Positions 41,823 through 51,201 of a DNA stretch of 64,000 bases are shown one piece after another. The notes beneath the pieces are model-generated. The model made no database searches. It was given only the letters and a program-made list of their open reading frames with translations, and had not been told where the DNA came from. This DNA is from JAHBTB01 sp964451255 (GTDB taxonomy: Bacteria > Armatimonadota > Fimbriimonadia > Fimbriimonadales > Fimbriimonadaceae), in the NCBI GenBank assembly GCA_964451255.1, contig CAYVHL010000001.1:186001-250000 (forward strand). Direction: 5' to 3'. Numbering within the stretch: the stretch's first letter is position 1; each line of letters opens with the position of its first letter. Both the position numbers and the translations under genes were made by a program.

Positions 41823-43460
41823 CTATGTCCCCGGGTAGTAGATCGGATCACGACGCCAGTCGTTGTCTTTGTTGTAGGCAAACTCGGTCACACGGGGTCG
41901 CCTTTCACGCAATCGGACGGACTCGACCAACAGGGCCGAACTACTGCTGAGATGGTTCTTGCCTACGCACTCAAGCCTCAGCACGTACCGCCCGGGCTCG
42001 GGCCAGAAATCGAGCAAGTGGAACTCTCTCTGGCCGATTTCTCCAGCATAGAGGTCCATCTCGTCACCCAGAGCGACCCCGTCTAAAGATACGACGAAGA
42101 TCCCGAGGTCAGGGCCTATCCCAAGATTGACGAGAAGCCGGAGAGGCTCCCTGGTGCTCACGTCGAACGGAAGCTCGATGGCATCTCCCAGGGTTAGAGG
42201 GACATACACGACGTCGGCGGCGAAGTGTTCGGGATAGCGCTGGGAGACGCGGGAAGTCGGCGAAACACGTGGGCGACCGTCATATTCGAGCCGAGGCAGC
42301 GGATCTTCCGGTTGGATCCGCCGTTGGCCGAGTTCAAGACTGTCGACAAGCACCACAACCCGGTCGATGGACGGCAACCTTCGTTCACGGGCATGGGGGG
42401 CACGGGCTTCGAACGTCGATGGCCCGGCCTGGTACCAAAAGGCGACTGACGCGTAGTCGTCCTCGCGAGGGTTCCAACTGTGGGCGCGTCGCTCGACGTT
42501 TTCGTCCGGGCTGATCCATCCGAACGTCTCGAATTGCACTTTGATCGACTCGTTGAAGAGGATCGGGTCGTTCACGTGCCAGCGGTATGCGCTTGTGTGT
42601 CCTCCGACGATGCCCCATTGGTCGAAAAACGGAACACCAAAGTAGGGGGTCAGAGTCTTCTCCAAGCCCCAGGCGCACAGGAAGTAGTCCTCGGTGCCCG
42701 TGCCCCAGACTGAAGGGACCTCTTCGCCGTCGATCGTGATCATCTCGTCACCCTCGCCAAACCAATACGGGCTACGGGTACGTACGGAGAAGACCGTTCC
42801 CACGTAGTGCCCTTTTCCACTCGTCTCCAGCAGGGTGTAAGGCTCACCGTCGCCAGTCGGGTAGCGCTGTGTGTACTGGGCATAGAAATAGGGGGTCTCT
42901 TCGGGCAAGTCATCCTTCTTGACCCAGTCAACGTTGTAGTAAAGCAAGCTCAACGGCTTCTCGCTCTCGTTGACGACCTCAATTCGGCAACGTCGCTGAA
43001 ACGGCATGTGCCAGAAGCAGTTGTAGCTGTCGCCGCCCTCGACCACAACAGGAAGGCTCACGACTTCACACCGCTTGCCGAAGCACCCACCGAAGAAGTC
43101 TCCGACCGGCGCCTCGACCCCGGGCCTCTCCTGATCGTCGTACCATATGCGAAGAAGCAGTTCTTGGTGGTTCGCACTGCCGTCCTTTGCCCACGGGTGC
43201 GGTTCGGGACCGAGGAATGTCATCCAAATATGGGTCACCACACCAGGGCCTTCGACGTCCATGATCACATGGGTCGCACCAGGGGGCACACGGAAGTTGT
43301 CCCGGTTGCTCTTCTCCTCCAGGTCGCTCTTGGGGCGTGCATGCGGGTCGTAGTTTCCGTCCGGCCCTTCGCGATAGGTCGATGTCGCGCGCATGCTCCG
43401 GCCATGGTGCGGGGCAGCGAGGGCGCCCAGGGGACTGGCGCCGACTGGCAAAAAGTCCAT
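41823..43460 (-). CDS. GH172-like (DUF2961) protein
   Basis: This 545-residue protein contains a DUF2961 core: THVIMDVEGPGVVTHIWMTFLG, VEAPVGDFFGGCFGK, SYNCFWHMPFQRRCRIEVVNES, VPSVWGTGTEDYFLCAWG and the Asp/Glu-rich loops around them. GH172 members cleave fructofuranose or arabinofuranose linkages. There is no signal peptide. I prefer the ATG at 43460, eight bases after CAAGAT. A GTG at 43478 would add six residues. The C-terminal 120 residues form a beta domain outside the core. Confidence 0.82.
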   Translation of the reverse strand: MDFLPVGASPLGALAAPHHGRSMRATSTYREGPDGNYDPHARPKSDLEEKSNRDNFRVPPGATHVIMDVEGPGVVTHIWMTFLGPEPHPWAKDGSANHQELLLRIWYDDQERPGVEAPVGDFFGGCFGKRCEVVSLPVVVEGGDSYNCFWHMPFQRRCRIEVVNESEKPLSLLYYNVDWVKKDDLPEETPYFYAQYTQRYPTGDGEPYTLLETSGKGHYVGTVFSVRTRSPYWFGEGDEMITIDGEEVPSVWGTGTEDYFLCAWGLEKTLTPYFGVPFFDQWGIVGGHTSAYRWHVNDPILFNESIKVQFETFGWISPDENVERRAHSWNPREDDYASVAFWYQAGPSTFEARAPHARERRLPSIDRVVVLVDSLELGQRRIQPEDPLPRLEYDGRPRVSPTSRVSQRYPEHFAADVVYVPLTLGDAIELPFDVSTREPLRLLVNLGIGPDLGIFVVSLDGVALGDEMDLYAGEIGQREFHLLDFWPEPGRYVLRLECVGKNHLSSSSALLVESVRLRERRPRVTEFAYNKDNDWRRDPIYYPGT

Positions 43461-43539
43461 CGTGCCCGATCTTGGCACTTCCGAGCCTCAGCCTGGAACT
43501 GACCAGGGCGACGATTGGCAGTGTCGCCAAGGTTGTCGG

Positions 43540-46296
43540 TCACGCAGCGACCGAGGGCTCGTCGATTTGACCGGCGAGATAGGCCTCGAACTCTTCGGGC
43601 GACAAGGGCTTGCTGTAGAGATATCCCTGTGCCATCTCGCAGCCGAGACCTTTCAGAAACGCTTCGTGGTCAGTCGTCTCGACACCCTCCGCCACGACAG
43701 ACATTCCAAGGTTTTGAGCCAGGTTGATGATCGCCTGGCAGATCGTCGCCGAACCTTGGTCGTCCAAGACGCCTCTCACAAAGCTCTGGTCGACTTTGAG
43801 GCAGTCCACTGGATAGGTGTGCAGGTAGCCCAGCGAGGAGTAGCCGGTGCCAAAGTCATCGACCGCGACCATCGCCCCCGACTCCTTGAGTTCGCGAAGC
43901 GTCGTCGCCGCATCTTTGGGGTTGCCCATCAAGACACCCTCGGTGATTTCAAGCTGTAGCGCTGTCGAAGGAAAACCGCTAAGCTCGATCGCCTCTCGCA
44001 TATGCCGGACAAGGTTCGGATCGGCGAACTGCTTCGGCGAAATGTTCACCGACAATTTGAAATTGCCGGCGCGCCCGTCCGACCATGGCTTGGCTTGCTT
44101 GCAAGCGGTGCGCATGATCCACCGACCCAGGGGGACGATCAGGTTCGTCTCCTCAGCCATGGCGATGAACAGGTCGGGGCGGATCAAGCCGAGTTCTGGG
44201 TGGATCCACCTGACGAGGGCCTCGGCGCCTATGGGTTTTCCCGTCACCAAGTCGACGATCGGCTGATAGTAGAGCGTGAACTGCTCTTTCTCGACTGCTT
44301 CGCGCAGAGCCAGCTCAGCCGACAACCTGGCCTTTTCCCGCGCGCCCAACTGGACCGAATACTGGACAGAGGAACCGCGTCCATGTTGCTTGGCCTCGAA
44401 GAGGGCGATGTCCAGACACTGGAGCAACTGCAATGAAGTTTCGGCGTTGGAAGGAAACTGGCAGGTGCCGATGGACAGGTTGACGAATATCGGTGTGCCG
44501 TCTGAATCGACGGGAACGTCGGTCGCCCTGCGGATCTTGCCCGTCAGCTTCTCCATGTCATCAGCATGGGTTCCCGCTGCAAAGGCAAGGATCGCGAACT
44601 CGTCACCGCCTACGCGGGCCAAGACGTCGCCCTTGCCGAGGCACGAAGTCATACGGGTGACGAGTTCCCTAATGACCGTGTCACCACGATCATGTCCAAA
44701 GCATTCGTTCAAGTCCCGGAACCTGTCGATGTCGATGAGAGCCAAACCGAACGGTCTGCCGGACGTGATCGCCTCGTCCAAGTCACGCAGGAACCCGTGA
44801 CGGTTCGGCAGACTTGTCAAGTCGTCGAAGAGGGCCATGCGCCGGATCCGTTCTTGGGCGACCCATTTGGCCGACACATCGACAAACGTGGCGATGGTCA
44901 TCAGCTCGTTGTCAGGTCCGACAACCGGCGAGAGGCCGACTTCGAGATGGAGTTCATCACCAGACTTCTTGACCCCTACCATCTCCAGCCCAGAGCCGAT
45001 CTGGGGAGTCCCTTGGTGTTCTTGGAAGGCGCGAATGATCTTCGAATGCAGCTTGGCCAGACGCTTTGGCACAAGCTTGACAATGGGTAGCCCGACCAGT
45101 TCCTCCCTCGAATAGCCGAAGATCGCTTCGGCTTCGCGGTTGACCCGGCAGACGACGCCATCGCTGTCGAGGAGCAAGATCCCGTTCGGCGATGACTCGA
45201 TGACGGTACGGAACTGTTCCTCCTGCTGGCGCAATTCCAGTTCTCTGCCTGTCCGCTCCGTCACGTCCAGTAGTGTTCCGACCATGACGGTGCTTCGGCG
45301 TTCCCTCTCGACGACCTTCGCGTTCAGGTGGATCCATCGCACCTCCCCACGACAGCGGATCCGGAATGTGTGGTCCAGGTCTTGACCGTTGGCCACCGCT
45401 TCGTGCAACTTCGCCATGGCCGCTTCCAGGTCGTCCTCATGGATGACTTCTTTGAAGTCTTGGATCCGCCCGAGGCCGGCCGGGAGCCCGATGATCTCCT
45501 CGCTCGTTCCGGTCCGGACGACGATTCCCGACTGGGTGTCCAACTCCCAGACCATCATCCTTGACGACTTCAACGCGAGTTGGAGCCGCGCCTCGCTCTC
45601 TTCCAACGCCAGGCCCTGATACCTGACCTCCGTCACGTCGGTCGCGACACCGCAGAGCCCGCAGACCTCTCCGTCCGGGCCGTAGAGGGGAACCTTCTTA
45701 GAGAGGAACGTTCCGACGGTGCCAGTGGCCGCCACCGTGTACGTGTTCTCGCGCAGGATGATCTGCCGACCCTGCAACACCATTTCGTCTTGGGCCGCGA
45801 CCACCTCCGCAGTCGCCTCGTCGAAGATTTCAAAGTCCTTCTTGCCAAGGACTTCATCTTGGCTGCGCCCCATGAACTCGCAGGTGGCGTCGTTAGCAAA
45901 GGTGTACCTTGCTTCCTTGTCTTTGATGAACACGAGGCCAGGCAGCGTGCCCAGGATGTCGGAGGTCTTCTTCTCGGACTCCCTGAGTCGGTCGGCAGAC
46001 TCGTCTAGCTCGCGCCGGTTTCCAGCGATTCCCTTTCCAAACCGGCTGACCAAGGCATAGAGCATCCAAGTTGTGGCTAAGACGAAGAACCAACCCTTGA
46101 ACAGGCTCGCCCTGTGGAACGCTTCCACGTCTCTAAACAGGGCCCGCAAGACCTCGTCGGACACCAATATCCATGCGCATGCGAGCCCGAAATAAAGCGC
46201 CACGACCCTAAGGCTGCCGCTTACGACTCCCTCTTGCCCTTTATCGGATCCAGTTCTAACGGGATCCCGCCCTGGCGCGCTGGTTCTCACCACCAC
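43540..46296 (-). CDS. membrane PAS-GGDEF-EAL cyclic di-GMP regulator
   Basis: The protein is about 918 residues. It has two membrane helices at the N-terminus (VALYFGLACAWILVSDEV, GWFFVLATTWMLYALVS). Three PAS domains follow (FIKDKEARYTFANDATCEFMG, a PAS_3-like domain, and LLDSDGVVCRVNREAEAIFGYS). The GGDEF domain shows DDLTSLPNRHGF and ARVGGDEFAIL. The EAL domain shows GAEALVRW, DDFGTGYSSLGYL and KVDQSFV. Both catalytic signatures are intact. The start is uncertain, and GTG codons at 46296-46290 are the best options after the DinB gene ends. The PilZ protein at 9425 is a candidate target. Confidence 0.85.
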   Translation of the reverse strand: MVVRTSAPGRDPVRTGSDKGQEGVVSGSLRVVALYFGLACAWILVSDEVLRALFRDVEAFHRASLFKGWFFVLATTWMLYALVSRFGKGIAGNRRELDESADRLRESEKKTSDILGTLPGLVFIKDKEARYTFANDATCEFMGRSQDEVLGKKDFEIFDEATAEVVAAQDEMVLQGRQIILRENTYTVAATGTVGTFLSKKVPLYGPDGEVCGLCGVATDVTEVRYQGLALEESEARLQLALKSSRMMVWELDTQSGIVVRTGTSEEIIGLPAGLGRIQDFKEVIHEDDLEAAMAKLHEAVANGQDLDHTFRIRCRGEVRWIHLNAKVVERERRSTVMVGTLLDVTERTGRELELRQQEEQFRTVIESSPNGILLLDSDGVVCRVNREAEAIFGYSREELVGLPIVKLVPKRLAKLHSKIIRAFQEHQGTPQIGSGLEMVGVKKSGDELHLEVGLSPVVGPDNELMTIATFVDVSAKWVAQERIRRMALFDDLTSLPNRHGFLRDLDEAITSGRPFGLALIDIDRFRDLNECFGHDRGDTVIRELVTRMTSCLGKGDVLARVGGDEFAILAFAAGTHADDMEKLTGKIRRATDVPVDSDGTPIFVNLSIGTCQFPSNAETSLQLLQCLDIALFEAKQHGRGSSVQYSVQLGAREKARLSAELALREAVEKEQFTLYYQPIVDLVTGKPIGAEALVRWIHPELGLIRPDLFIAMAEETNLIVPLGRWIMRTACKQAKPWSDGRAGNFKLSVNISPKQFADPNLVRHMREAIELSGFPSTALQLEITEGVLMGNPKDAATTLRELKESGAMVAVDDFGTGYSSLGYLHTYPVDCLKVDQSFVRGVLDDQGSATICQAIINLAQNLGMSVVAEGVETTDHEAFLKGLGCEMAQGYLYSKPLSPEEFEAYLAGQIDEPSVAA

Positions 46297-46477
46297 TTCG
46301 AATGGTCGGGTCGCCACCGTCAAAATGCAGACTTGAACAACGACCGTGCGGCGAAAGTTATCGCAAACTTTGGCTACCAAGAGCCTGTATGGAGCGCAAC
46401 TGCCATAACGTAAAAGCTCACACAGCGTACGTGGGGAGGCGAAATGACCTCGTGTTGTACAAAAACGACTCGCCCAA

Positions 46478-46975
46478 TCAGAGCTCCGTCCGCCAGAGAC
46501 CCCAGACGTTGGCCTCCTCCCATTCATCGCTCGGTTCCTGCCCGGCATTGACCAAACACAGCATCATCTGGCCGACGTGCCAGCCTTCGTGCCAAACCAT
46601 ATGCTCCAAGAACAGCACCGGGTGGTCGTACCCGCCGAGAGGCTGGATCCCCTTTGCGACGGCGTCCTCGACGCAGTCCTTGACAGCCTGGCCGCTGACC
46701 CTGAGTTGGTCGCGTATCTGCCCGAGGTCGTCGACAGGCACCCAGTCGTCGCCATCCTGGCGCACGACGTCACCGAGCCTTCCCTGAAACTCCTTGTTGG
46801 TCTGTCCCAGCCACCAGTAGCGGGTTTCGTGCACGTGGCATAGCTGCATGTCCAAGGTCATGCGCTCCGGGTGGGGCTTAGATTTTCGGTTACCGCCGTC
46901 TACCAGGGCCGCGATGTTGTCCAGTATTCGGCACTGTCTGTCCCAAGACACAAACATGGCTTCTATGGCGTCCAT
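46478..46975 (-). CDS. DinB family protein
   Basis: This 165-residue four-helix protein has the DinB metal triad: His47 (LCHVHETRYWW) and H129-x3-H133 (MVWHEGWHVGQM). Family members include thiol-dependent transferases and damage-inducible proteins of unknown activity. The message is probably leaderless, since TATAGA ends eight bases before the ATG and a good TTGACA is spaced 16 bases further up. A perfect inverted repeat overlaps the -35 box. Confidence 0.83.
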   Translation of the reverse strand: MDAIEAMFVSWDRQCRILDNIAALVDGGNRKSKPHPERMTLDMQLCHVHETRYWWLGQTNKEFQGRLGDVVRQDGDDWVPVDDLGQIRDQLRVSGQAVKDCVEDAVAKGIQPLGGYDHPVLFLEHMVWHEGWHVGQMMLCLVNAGQEPSDEWEEANVWGLWRTEL

Positions 46976-46983
46976 GGCCAGAC

Positions 46984-47019
46984 TCTATACTATACGTGTG
47001 TCTAGTGTCAATGCGACAC
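46984..47019 (-). promoter_or_regulatory. promoter and inverted repeat of the DinB gene
   Basis: On the minus strand TTGACA (47011-47006) and TATAGA (46989-46984) are 16 bases apart. The perfect repeat GTGTC-N5-GACAC (47005-47019) covers the -35 box, as expected for a repressor site. Confidence 0.6.
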
Positions 47020-47027
47020 AATAGTTT

Positions 47028-48728
47028 TCAGTCTAAGTCGACCGCGCAACGGAACCCGATCGTCGCACTGCGATCCATGCCTGGCCAAAAGAGGATCAGT
47101 TTGACGTCACGCTCCGGCGGCATCGGACCGGTCTCGACGTACCAACCCGAGCCCTCGGCCCGCCAAGAGCAACCTCCTTTCAAGACAGCGAACGAGGTAC
47201 GCCCGTCCTCGTACTCGCTCTCGGTCCAGTTCCAGACCTCGCCATGTGACAACTTATGCTCCGTAACGGCGACCTGCCACTCGTCTTCGGTCGGCAACCG
47301 CCAGCCCTTCCACTTCGCGTAAGCCCGACAGTCGTCCAGATCCACATGAACCGCCGGAGAAGACCCCGACTGGGCGCCTGGCCAGGCGCGGCCCGTCGCC
47401 TTGGCGAACTCCCCGTACTCGTCGAGCGTGACCTCACGCCGCATCAGCCCGAATGTTCGGATCCGCACATGGCGGACGACCGGCTTGTCCGTATGCAGGC
47501 CAGGATAGGCCGAGTCGGCAAAACGCCCCGGCTCATAGTCGCCGCACTCCCGTACCCGGAACACGGACTCGATGTCGCGGTCGCCTCCCTCTACCCGGAC
47601 GAAGCCCTCGGGCAACCCATGCTTCTGGCCTGGCGCGGCCGGCACCCGCATGGGCAACCTTTCCACGCGACGCGGCACGAAAATCGCCCTGGCGAACAGT
47701 TCCGCCTGGCTTGCCAAGAGTCTCCGGAACCCGTCGTCCACCAACCGTGTCGGCAAGGAGACGAGGCAGCCGACCCATCGGCCGGGCAAGTCCAACTCTG
47801 CATGGTCGAGCTCTTTGCCACGGACGAGGTCGAACAGCCGGTGCGCGCCGTCGGAGGCTACGTGCTCAACAAAGCCGGTCGAAGCCTTCTCGCCTCGGTT
47901 GACCGCCGTCCAAATTGTCACGCCGTCCAACTCCCACCTGGAAGCGTACAGCCCTTCCCCGCTCACTTCGACCAAAGGCGTCCAAACGCCATAGTTGAAA
48001 TGGCGCCAATACCGGTCTTGGATCGCCCGCACGGAGCGTAAGACGGACTTGTCGCGGTCCGTCCAACCGTTCCACGAGCCAAAAATGTTCTCCCAGACCA
48101 GGCAACCCGTGCCGTTCATCCAGGCCATCTGGATCTCGCCGGTGTGGTCGTGGTCCCAACGTCGAATGGTGTGCATCATGTGGCGCTGTTCGAACCACTT
48201 GTTGCGCATGACACCTGGCGCCTCACTGTCCCCAAACCACTGCGCCCAACTGGCCAGGTGGTCCTTGATCGCGGTCACCGGCAGGTCAAGCTCGCTTTCC
48301 AGAACGACTCCTGGTTTGGCCCTGTCCAGAGCCGGACGCAGGGTCCGGCCCCCGTCGCGCAGTGTGTCCAAGAAGACGCCGTCGAATCCGTAGTCCCGCA
48401 CCATCTCGACGAGGGCTAGCTCGTCTGATTGGCCCTCGCGCCGCGTCCCTGTGTCCCACGGGTTGTAGGCGAGGATCGCTTTGACACCCTTGGCGTGGAT
48501 TCGATCGACGATTCGTTTCAGACCGGGCACGGCCCGGTAATGGTCGAACTGGTTGCGTTGGTCGACGCCGATGCGCGGATAGGCCTGCCAAAGGACGAGC
48601 CCCTCGATCCCGCCGAAGTCCTCCCGCCGCTTGTCGATCCATGTTTCGACATGGAACTCGCTCTTCGACGGATCGACCCATTCGCGGTCGAACATCATGA
48701 CCTTAGCGACGCAGAACGCCCTTTGCAC
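47028..48728 (-). CDS. glycosidase-like barrel with C-terminal FGE-sulfatase domain
   Basis: The 566 residues counted here start from the first ordinary start codon (GTG 48728). The N-terminal half looks like a TIM-barrel glycosidase (GLVLWQAYPRIGVDQRNQFDHYRAVPGLKRIVDRIHAKGVKAILAYNPWDTGTRR, YGFDGVFLDTL). The C-terminal part (about 430-566) has the formylglycine-generating-enzyme fold (FGLMRREVTLDEYGEFAKATG, DCRAYAKWKGWRLPTEDEWQVA, EVWNWTESEYEDG, IGFRCAVD). Only one Cys (GGCSWRA) is near the usual catalytic pair, so sulfatase activation is unlikely. Coding sequence continues upstream of this start. Confidence 0.78.
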   Translation of the reverse strand: MQRAFCVAKVMMFDREWVDPSKSEFHVETWIDKRREDFGGIEGLVLWQAYPRIGVDQRNQFDHYRAVPGLKRIVDRIHAKGVKAILAYNPWDTGTRREGQSDELALVEMVRDYGFDGVFLDTLRDGGRTLRPALDRAKPGVVLESELDLPVTAIKDHLASWAQWFGDSEAPGVMRNKWFEQRHMMHTIRRWDHDHTGEIQMAWMNGTGCLVWENIFGSWNGWTDRDKSVLRSVRAIQDRYWRHFNYGVWTPLVEVSGEGLYASRWELDGVTIWTAVNRGEKASTGFVEHVASDGAHRLFDLVRGKELDHAELDLPGRWVGCLVSLPTRLVDDGFRRLLASQAELFARAIFVPRRVERLPMRVPAAPGQKHGLPEGFVRVEGGDRDIESVFRVRECGDYEPGRFADSAYPGLHTDKPVVRHVRIRTFGLMRREVTLDEYGEFAKATGRAWPGAQSGSSPAVHVDLDDCRAYAKWKGWRLPTEDEWQVAVTEHKLSHGEVWNWTESEYEDGRTSFAVLKGGCSWRAEGSGWYVETGPMPPERDVKLILFWPGMDRSATIGFRCAVDLD

Positions 48729-48887
48729 CCACTCGTTGACAGGGTCGTCGTACGGCCTGCCGTCGTAACCGGCCGCCGACCGAGCGTCGGCGCGCCATTT
48801 GTGCAGGCCCTCTCGCCACGCGGACCATGCGGCCGGGTCGCTGGGTGCTGGGATCAGGGGCGGCTGGTCTTGTTCGATCTGCTGAGG
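48729..48887 (-). other. upstream continuation of the glycosidase/FGE reading frame
   Basis: In frame with the GTG at 48728 there are 53 open codons after a TAG (48890-48888). They read SDPAAWSAWREGLHKWRADARSAAGYDGRPYDDPVNEW, a protein-like sequence that continues smoothly into the gene. No ATG, GTG or TTG occurs in it. An ATC at 48878 sits six bases after TAGCCT, the spacing of leaderless starts in this window. Confidence 0.6.
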
Positions 48888-48986
48888 CTACCTCTACCAC
48901 CGACCATGCGAACCCCATGGGAGGCATCAACTGATATGTGGCGTAGATACAGCCATCCAGGAACCGAATCCGAGTACGATCACGGC

Positions 48987-49562
48987 ATGGTCTCTGCAGT
49001 CCTATTGCTCGCCCTCCAGACCCACGGTCTCATCTTCGACGGCAAGTCGCTCGACGGTTGGGAAGTCGTGGGCGGCGGCACGTGGACGGTCGCCGAGGGC
49101 GTCCTCAAGGGCCACTGCTCCAAGAGCGACGAACAGGGCGTGCTGGTCTACAAGAACCCCGTGAAGGATTTCACCGCCCACCTCGAGTTCCGGATATCTG
49201 AAGGCAACAGCGGCTTTTACTTCCGGACCGAACGCATCAAGGAGCAGCCCTTGCTCAAGGGCATGCAAGCCGAAGTGGACGCCATCGAAGACGTCGGAGG
49301 CATCTGGGAGACGGCCGGACGCGGCTGGGTCAGCAAACCCGACGCCGCCCTCCACGCCAAGACCGGCTTCAAGCCCGGAGAATGGACCAAGATGGACGTC
49401 GCCGCCAAGGGGACGCACTATACGGTCAAGCTCAACGGGACGACGACCGTGGACATCGACGACCCCGCCGGACGTAAGGAAGGCTTCGTCGCCCTGCAAC
49501 TTCACGGCGGGATGGAGATGACGGTCGAGTTCCGCGACATCCACTTGTCCGAATCACGCTGA
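48987..49562 (+). CDS. secreted DUF1080 (3-keto-disaccharide hydrolase-like) protein
   Basis: This 191-residue protein has a short signal (VSAVLLLALQTHG) and a full DUF1080 jelly roll: LIFDGKSLDGWEVVGGGTWTVAEGVLKGH, FTAHLEFRISEGNSGFYFRTE, GMQAEVDAIEDVGGIWE, GEWTKMDVAAKGTHYTVKLNGTTTVDIDD and GFVALQLHGGMEMTVEFRDIHL. DUF1080 proteins are linked to glycan binding or 3-keto-glycoside cleavage. The ATG follows TACGAT by six bases. It is divergent from the glycosidase/FGE gene. Confidence 0.88.
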   Translation: MVSAVLLLALQTHGLIFDGKSLDGWEVVGGGTWTVAEGVLKGHCSKSDEQGVLVYKNPVKDFTAHLEFRISEGNSGFYFRTERIKEQPLLKGMQAEVDAIEDVGGIWETAGRGWVSKPDAALHAKTGFKPGEWTKMDVAAKGTHYTVKLNGTTTVDIDDPAGRKEGFVALQLHGGMEMTVEFRDIHLSESR

Positions 49563-49598
49563 CTCCGCTAAGGTAAACGCCCGAACACAGAGGCGAAC

Positions 49599-51197
49599 CT
49601 AGAATCCGACCGCACAACCATCTTTGCGGTGATCCGAGCCGGCCTCGTAGGAGTCGCCATGCCGGAGGATGATCTGGGCCCCGCCGAAGATCTGGTTGGC
49701 GTAGCCTGGCTCCACCACTACTTGGTGACCCAGCCGTCTCAGTCCGTCCACCGTCGCCGGGTTCATCGCCTCCTCCACTTTGAGCGTCCCGTCAGCCATC
49801 ACCTGCCATCGAGGCGCGTCGCTCGCCGCCTGGGGTGACTGTCCATGAACGAGGATCCGGACCGCGATTTGGACATGGCCTTGCGGTTGCATCGGCCCGC
49901 CCATGACGCTGAACCCCATGACCGGCATGCCGTCGCAGGTGACGAAGGCGGGGATGATCGTGTGGAACGGCCGCTTCCTCGGCCCGACCGAGTTCACGTG
50001 CCCGGGCTTGGATCGGAACCCGTGGCCCCGGTTCTGCAGGCTGATCCCCGTGCCTGGAACGACCAGCCCCGAACCGAACCCGGTGAAGTTCGACTGGATG
50101 TACGACACCATGAGGCCGTCTTGGTCGGCGGACGCCAAGGTGACCGTACCACCGACGGGGAACAGGCCGGGCCCGTGCTCCTTCGCCTTGCCCGGGTGGA
50201 TCATTGCCGCCCTGCTCCTCAGGTAGTCCGGATCCAGGAGTTTCTCGGGCGAGACCTCCATGAACGCTGGATCTGCCAGGTGGCGGTGCAAGTCGGCGAA
50301 GGCGACCTTCATCGCCTCGATCTGCAGGTGCATGCCCTCGGCGCTGTCCGGGTCGAGGGAACCCAATGTCGGAAACTCTTCCAACATCCTCAGCGCCATG
50401 AGGGCCGAGATCCCCTGCCCGTTCGGGGGAATCTCGTGCACGTCGTGCCCGTGGAAACCAGTCTTGATCAAGCCGCACCAGTCGGCCCGGTGAGAGGCCA
50501 GATCGTCGCGGCTCATCACGCCTCCGCACGCATCGGAGAACGCGACGATCTTCTCCGCCAGTTCACCCAGATAGAATGCGTCGCCCTTGGTCTCTGCGAT
50601 ACGTTCGAGAGTGGTCGCCATGTCTTCGCATCGGAAGGTCTCCCCGACGGAAGGCGTCCGTCCGCCAGGCATGAAGGCTTCCTGAAAGCCCGGTTCGCCA
50701 GCCAGGACCTCGGCGCCGCGGGCCCAGCTCTTGGCGATGCAAGGGGTGACCGGAAAGCCGTGGCGCGCGTATTCGACAGCAGGCTCAAAGAGCTTGGAGA
50801 ATTCGAGCTTGCCAAAGCGCGACGACAGTTCCACCCAAGCCGAGACCGCTCCGGGCACCGTGACCGCGTCCCAACCTCGCAGGGGCATCTCGTCGAGATG
50901 TGCGAACCGTTCCGGCGTCCAGCCTGCCGGGGACCGGCCCGACGCGTTGAGGCCGTGCAATTCAGATCCGTCCCAGACGATGGCGAAGGCGTCGCTGCCG
51001 ATCCCGTTCGAGGTCGGTTCGACGACGGTCAGCGCGATCGCCGTCGCTAGCGCGGCGTCGACCGCGTTGCCGCCCTGCCCCAGCATCCGCAATCCGGCCT
51101 GGGCCGCCAGCGGTTGCGACGTGGCTACGACGTTACGGGCGAAGAACGGGCGGCGGAAGGTGGGATATTCCCGGTCCACCCGCCCAGTTTGGCCCAT
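49599..51197 (-). CDS. gamma-glutamyltransferase family protein
   Basis: This 532-residue Ntn-hydrolase precursor has VVATSQPLAAQAGLRMLGQGGNAVDAALATAIALTVVEPTSNGIGSDAFAIVWDG, the family opening. The autocleavage region is GGTVTLASADQDGLMVSYIQSNFTGFGSGLVVPGTGI, with Thr as nucleophile. No signal peptide is evident, so it may be cytoplasmic. The glutamate-binding set is only partly canonical, so cephalosporin-acylase-like or other amidase activity is possible. It starts four bases after the second flotillin gene and is the last gene of that operon. Confidence 0.87.
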   Translation of the reverse strand: MGQTGRVDREYPTFRRPFFARNVVATSQPLAAQAGLRMLGQGGNAVDAALATAIALTVVEPTSNGIGSDAFAIVWDGSELHGLNASGRSPAGWTPERFAHLDEMPLRGWDAVTVPGAVSAWVELSSRFGKLEFSKLFEPAVEYARHGFPVTPCIAKSWARGAEVLAGEPGFQEAFMPGGRTPSVGETFRCEDMATTLERIAETKGDAFYLGELAEKIVAFSDACGGVMSRDDLASHRADWCGLIKTGFHGHDVHEIPPNGQGISALMALRMLEEFPTLGSLDPDSAEGMHLQIEAMKVAFADLHRHLADPAFMEVSPEKLLDPDYLRSRAAMIHPGKAKEHGPGLFPVGGTVTLASADQDGLMVSYIQSNFTGFGSGLVVPGTGISLQNRGHGFRSKPGHVNSVGPRKRPFHTIIPAFVTCDGMPVMGFSVMGGPMQPQGHVQIAVRILVHGQSPQAASDAPRWQVMADGTLKVEEAMNPATVDGLRRLGHQVVVEPGYANQIFGGAQIILRHGDSYEAGSDHRKDGCAVGF

Positions 51198-51201
51198 GGC
51201 G

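Noticed and set aside
46297..46548. Extension of the GGDEF/EAL protein to 46548
   Set aside because: It would overlap the end of the DinB gene, and the extra residues look like non-coding translation.
49845..51050. Long plus-strand reading frames opposite the gamma-glutamyltransferase gene
   Set aside because: These are antisense shadows in GC-rich DNA. The products are Arg/His/Pro-rich with no motifs, while the minus strand encodes a clear family member.
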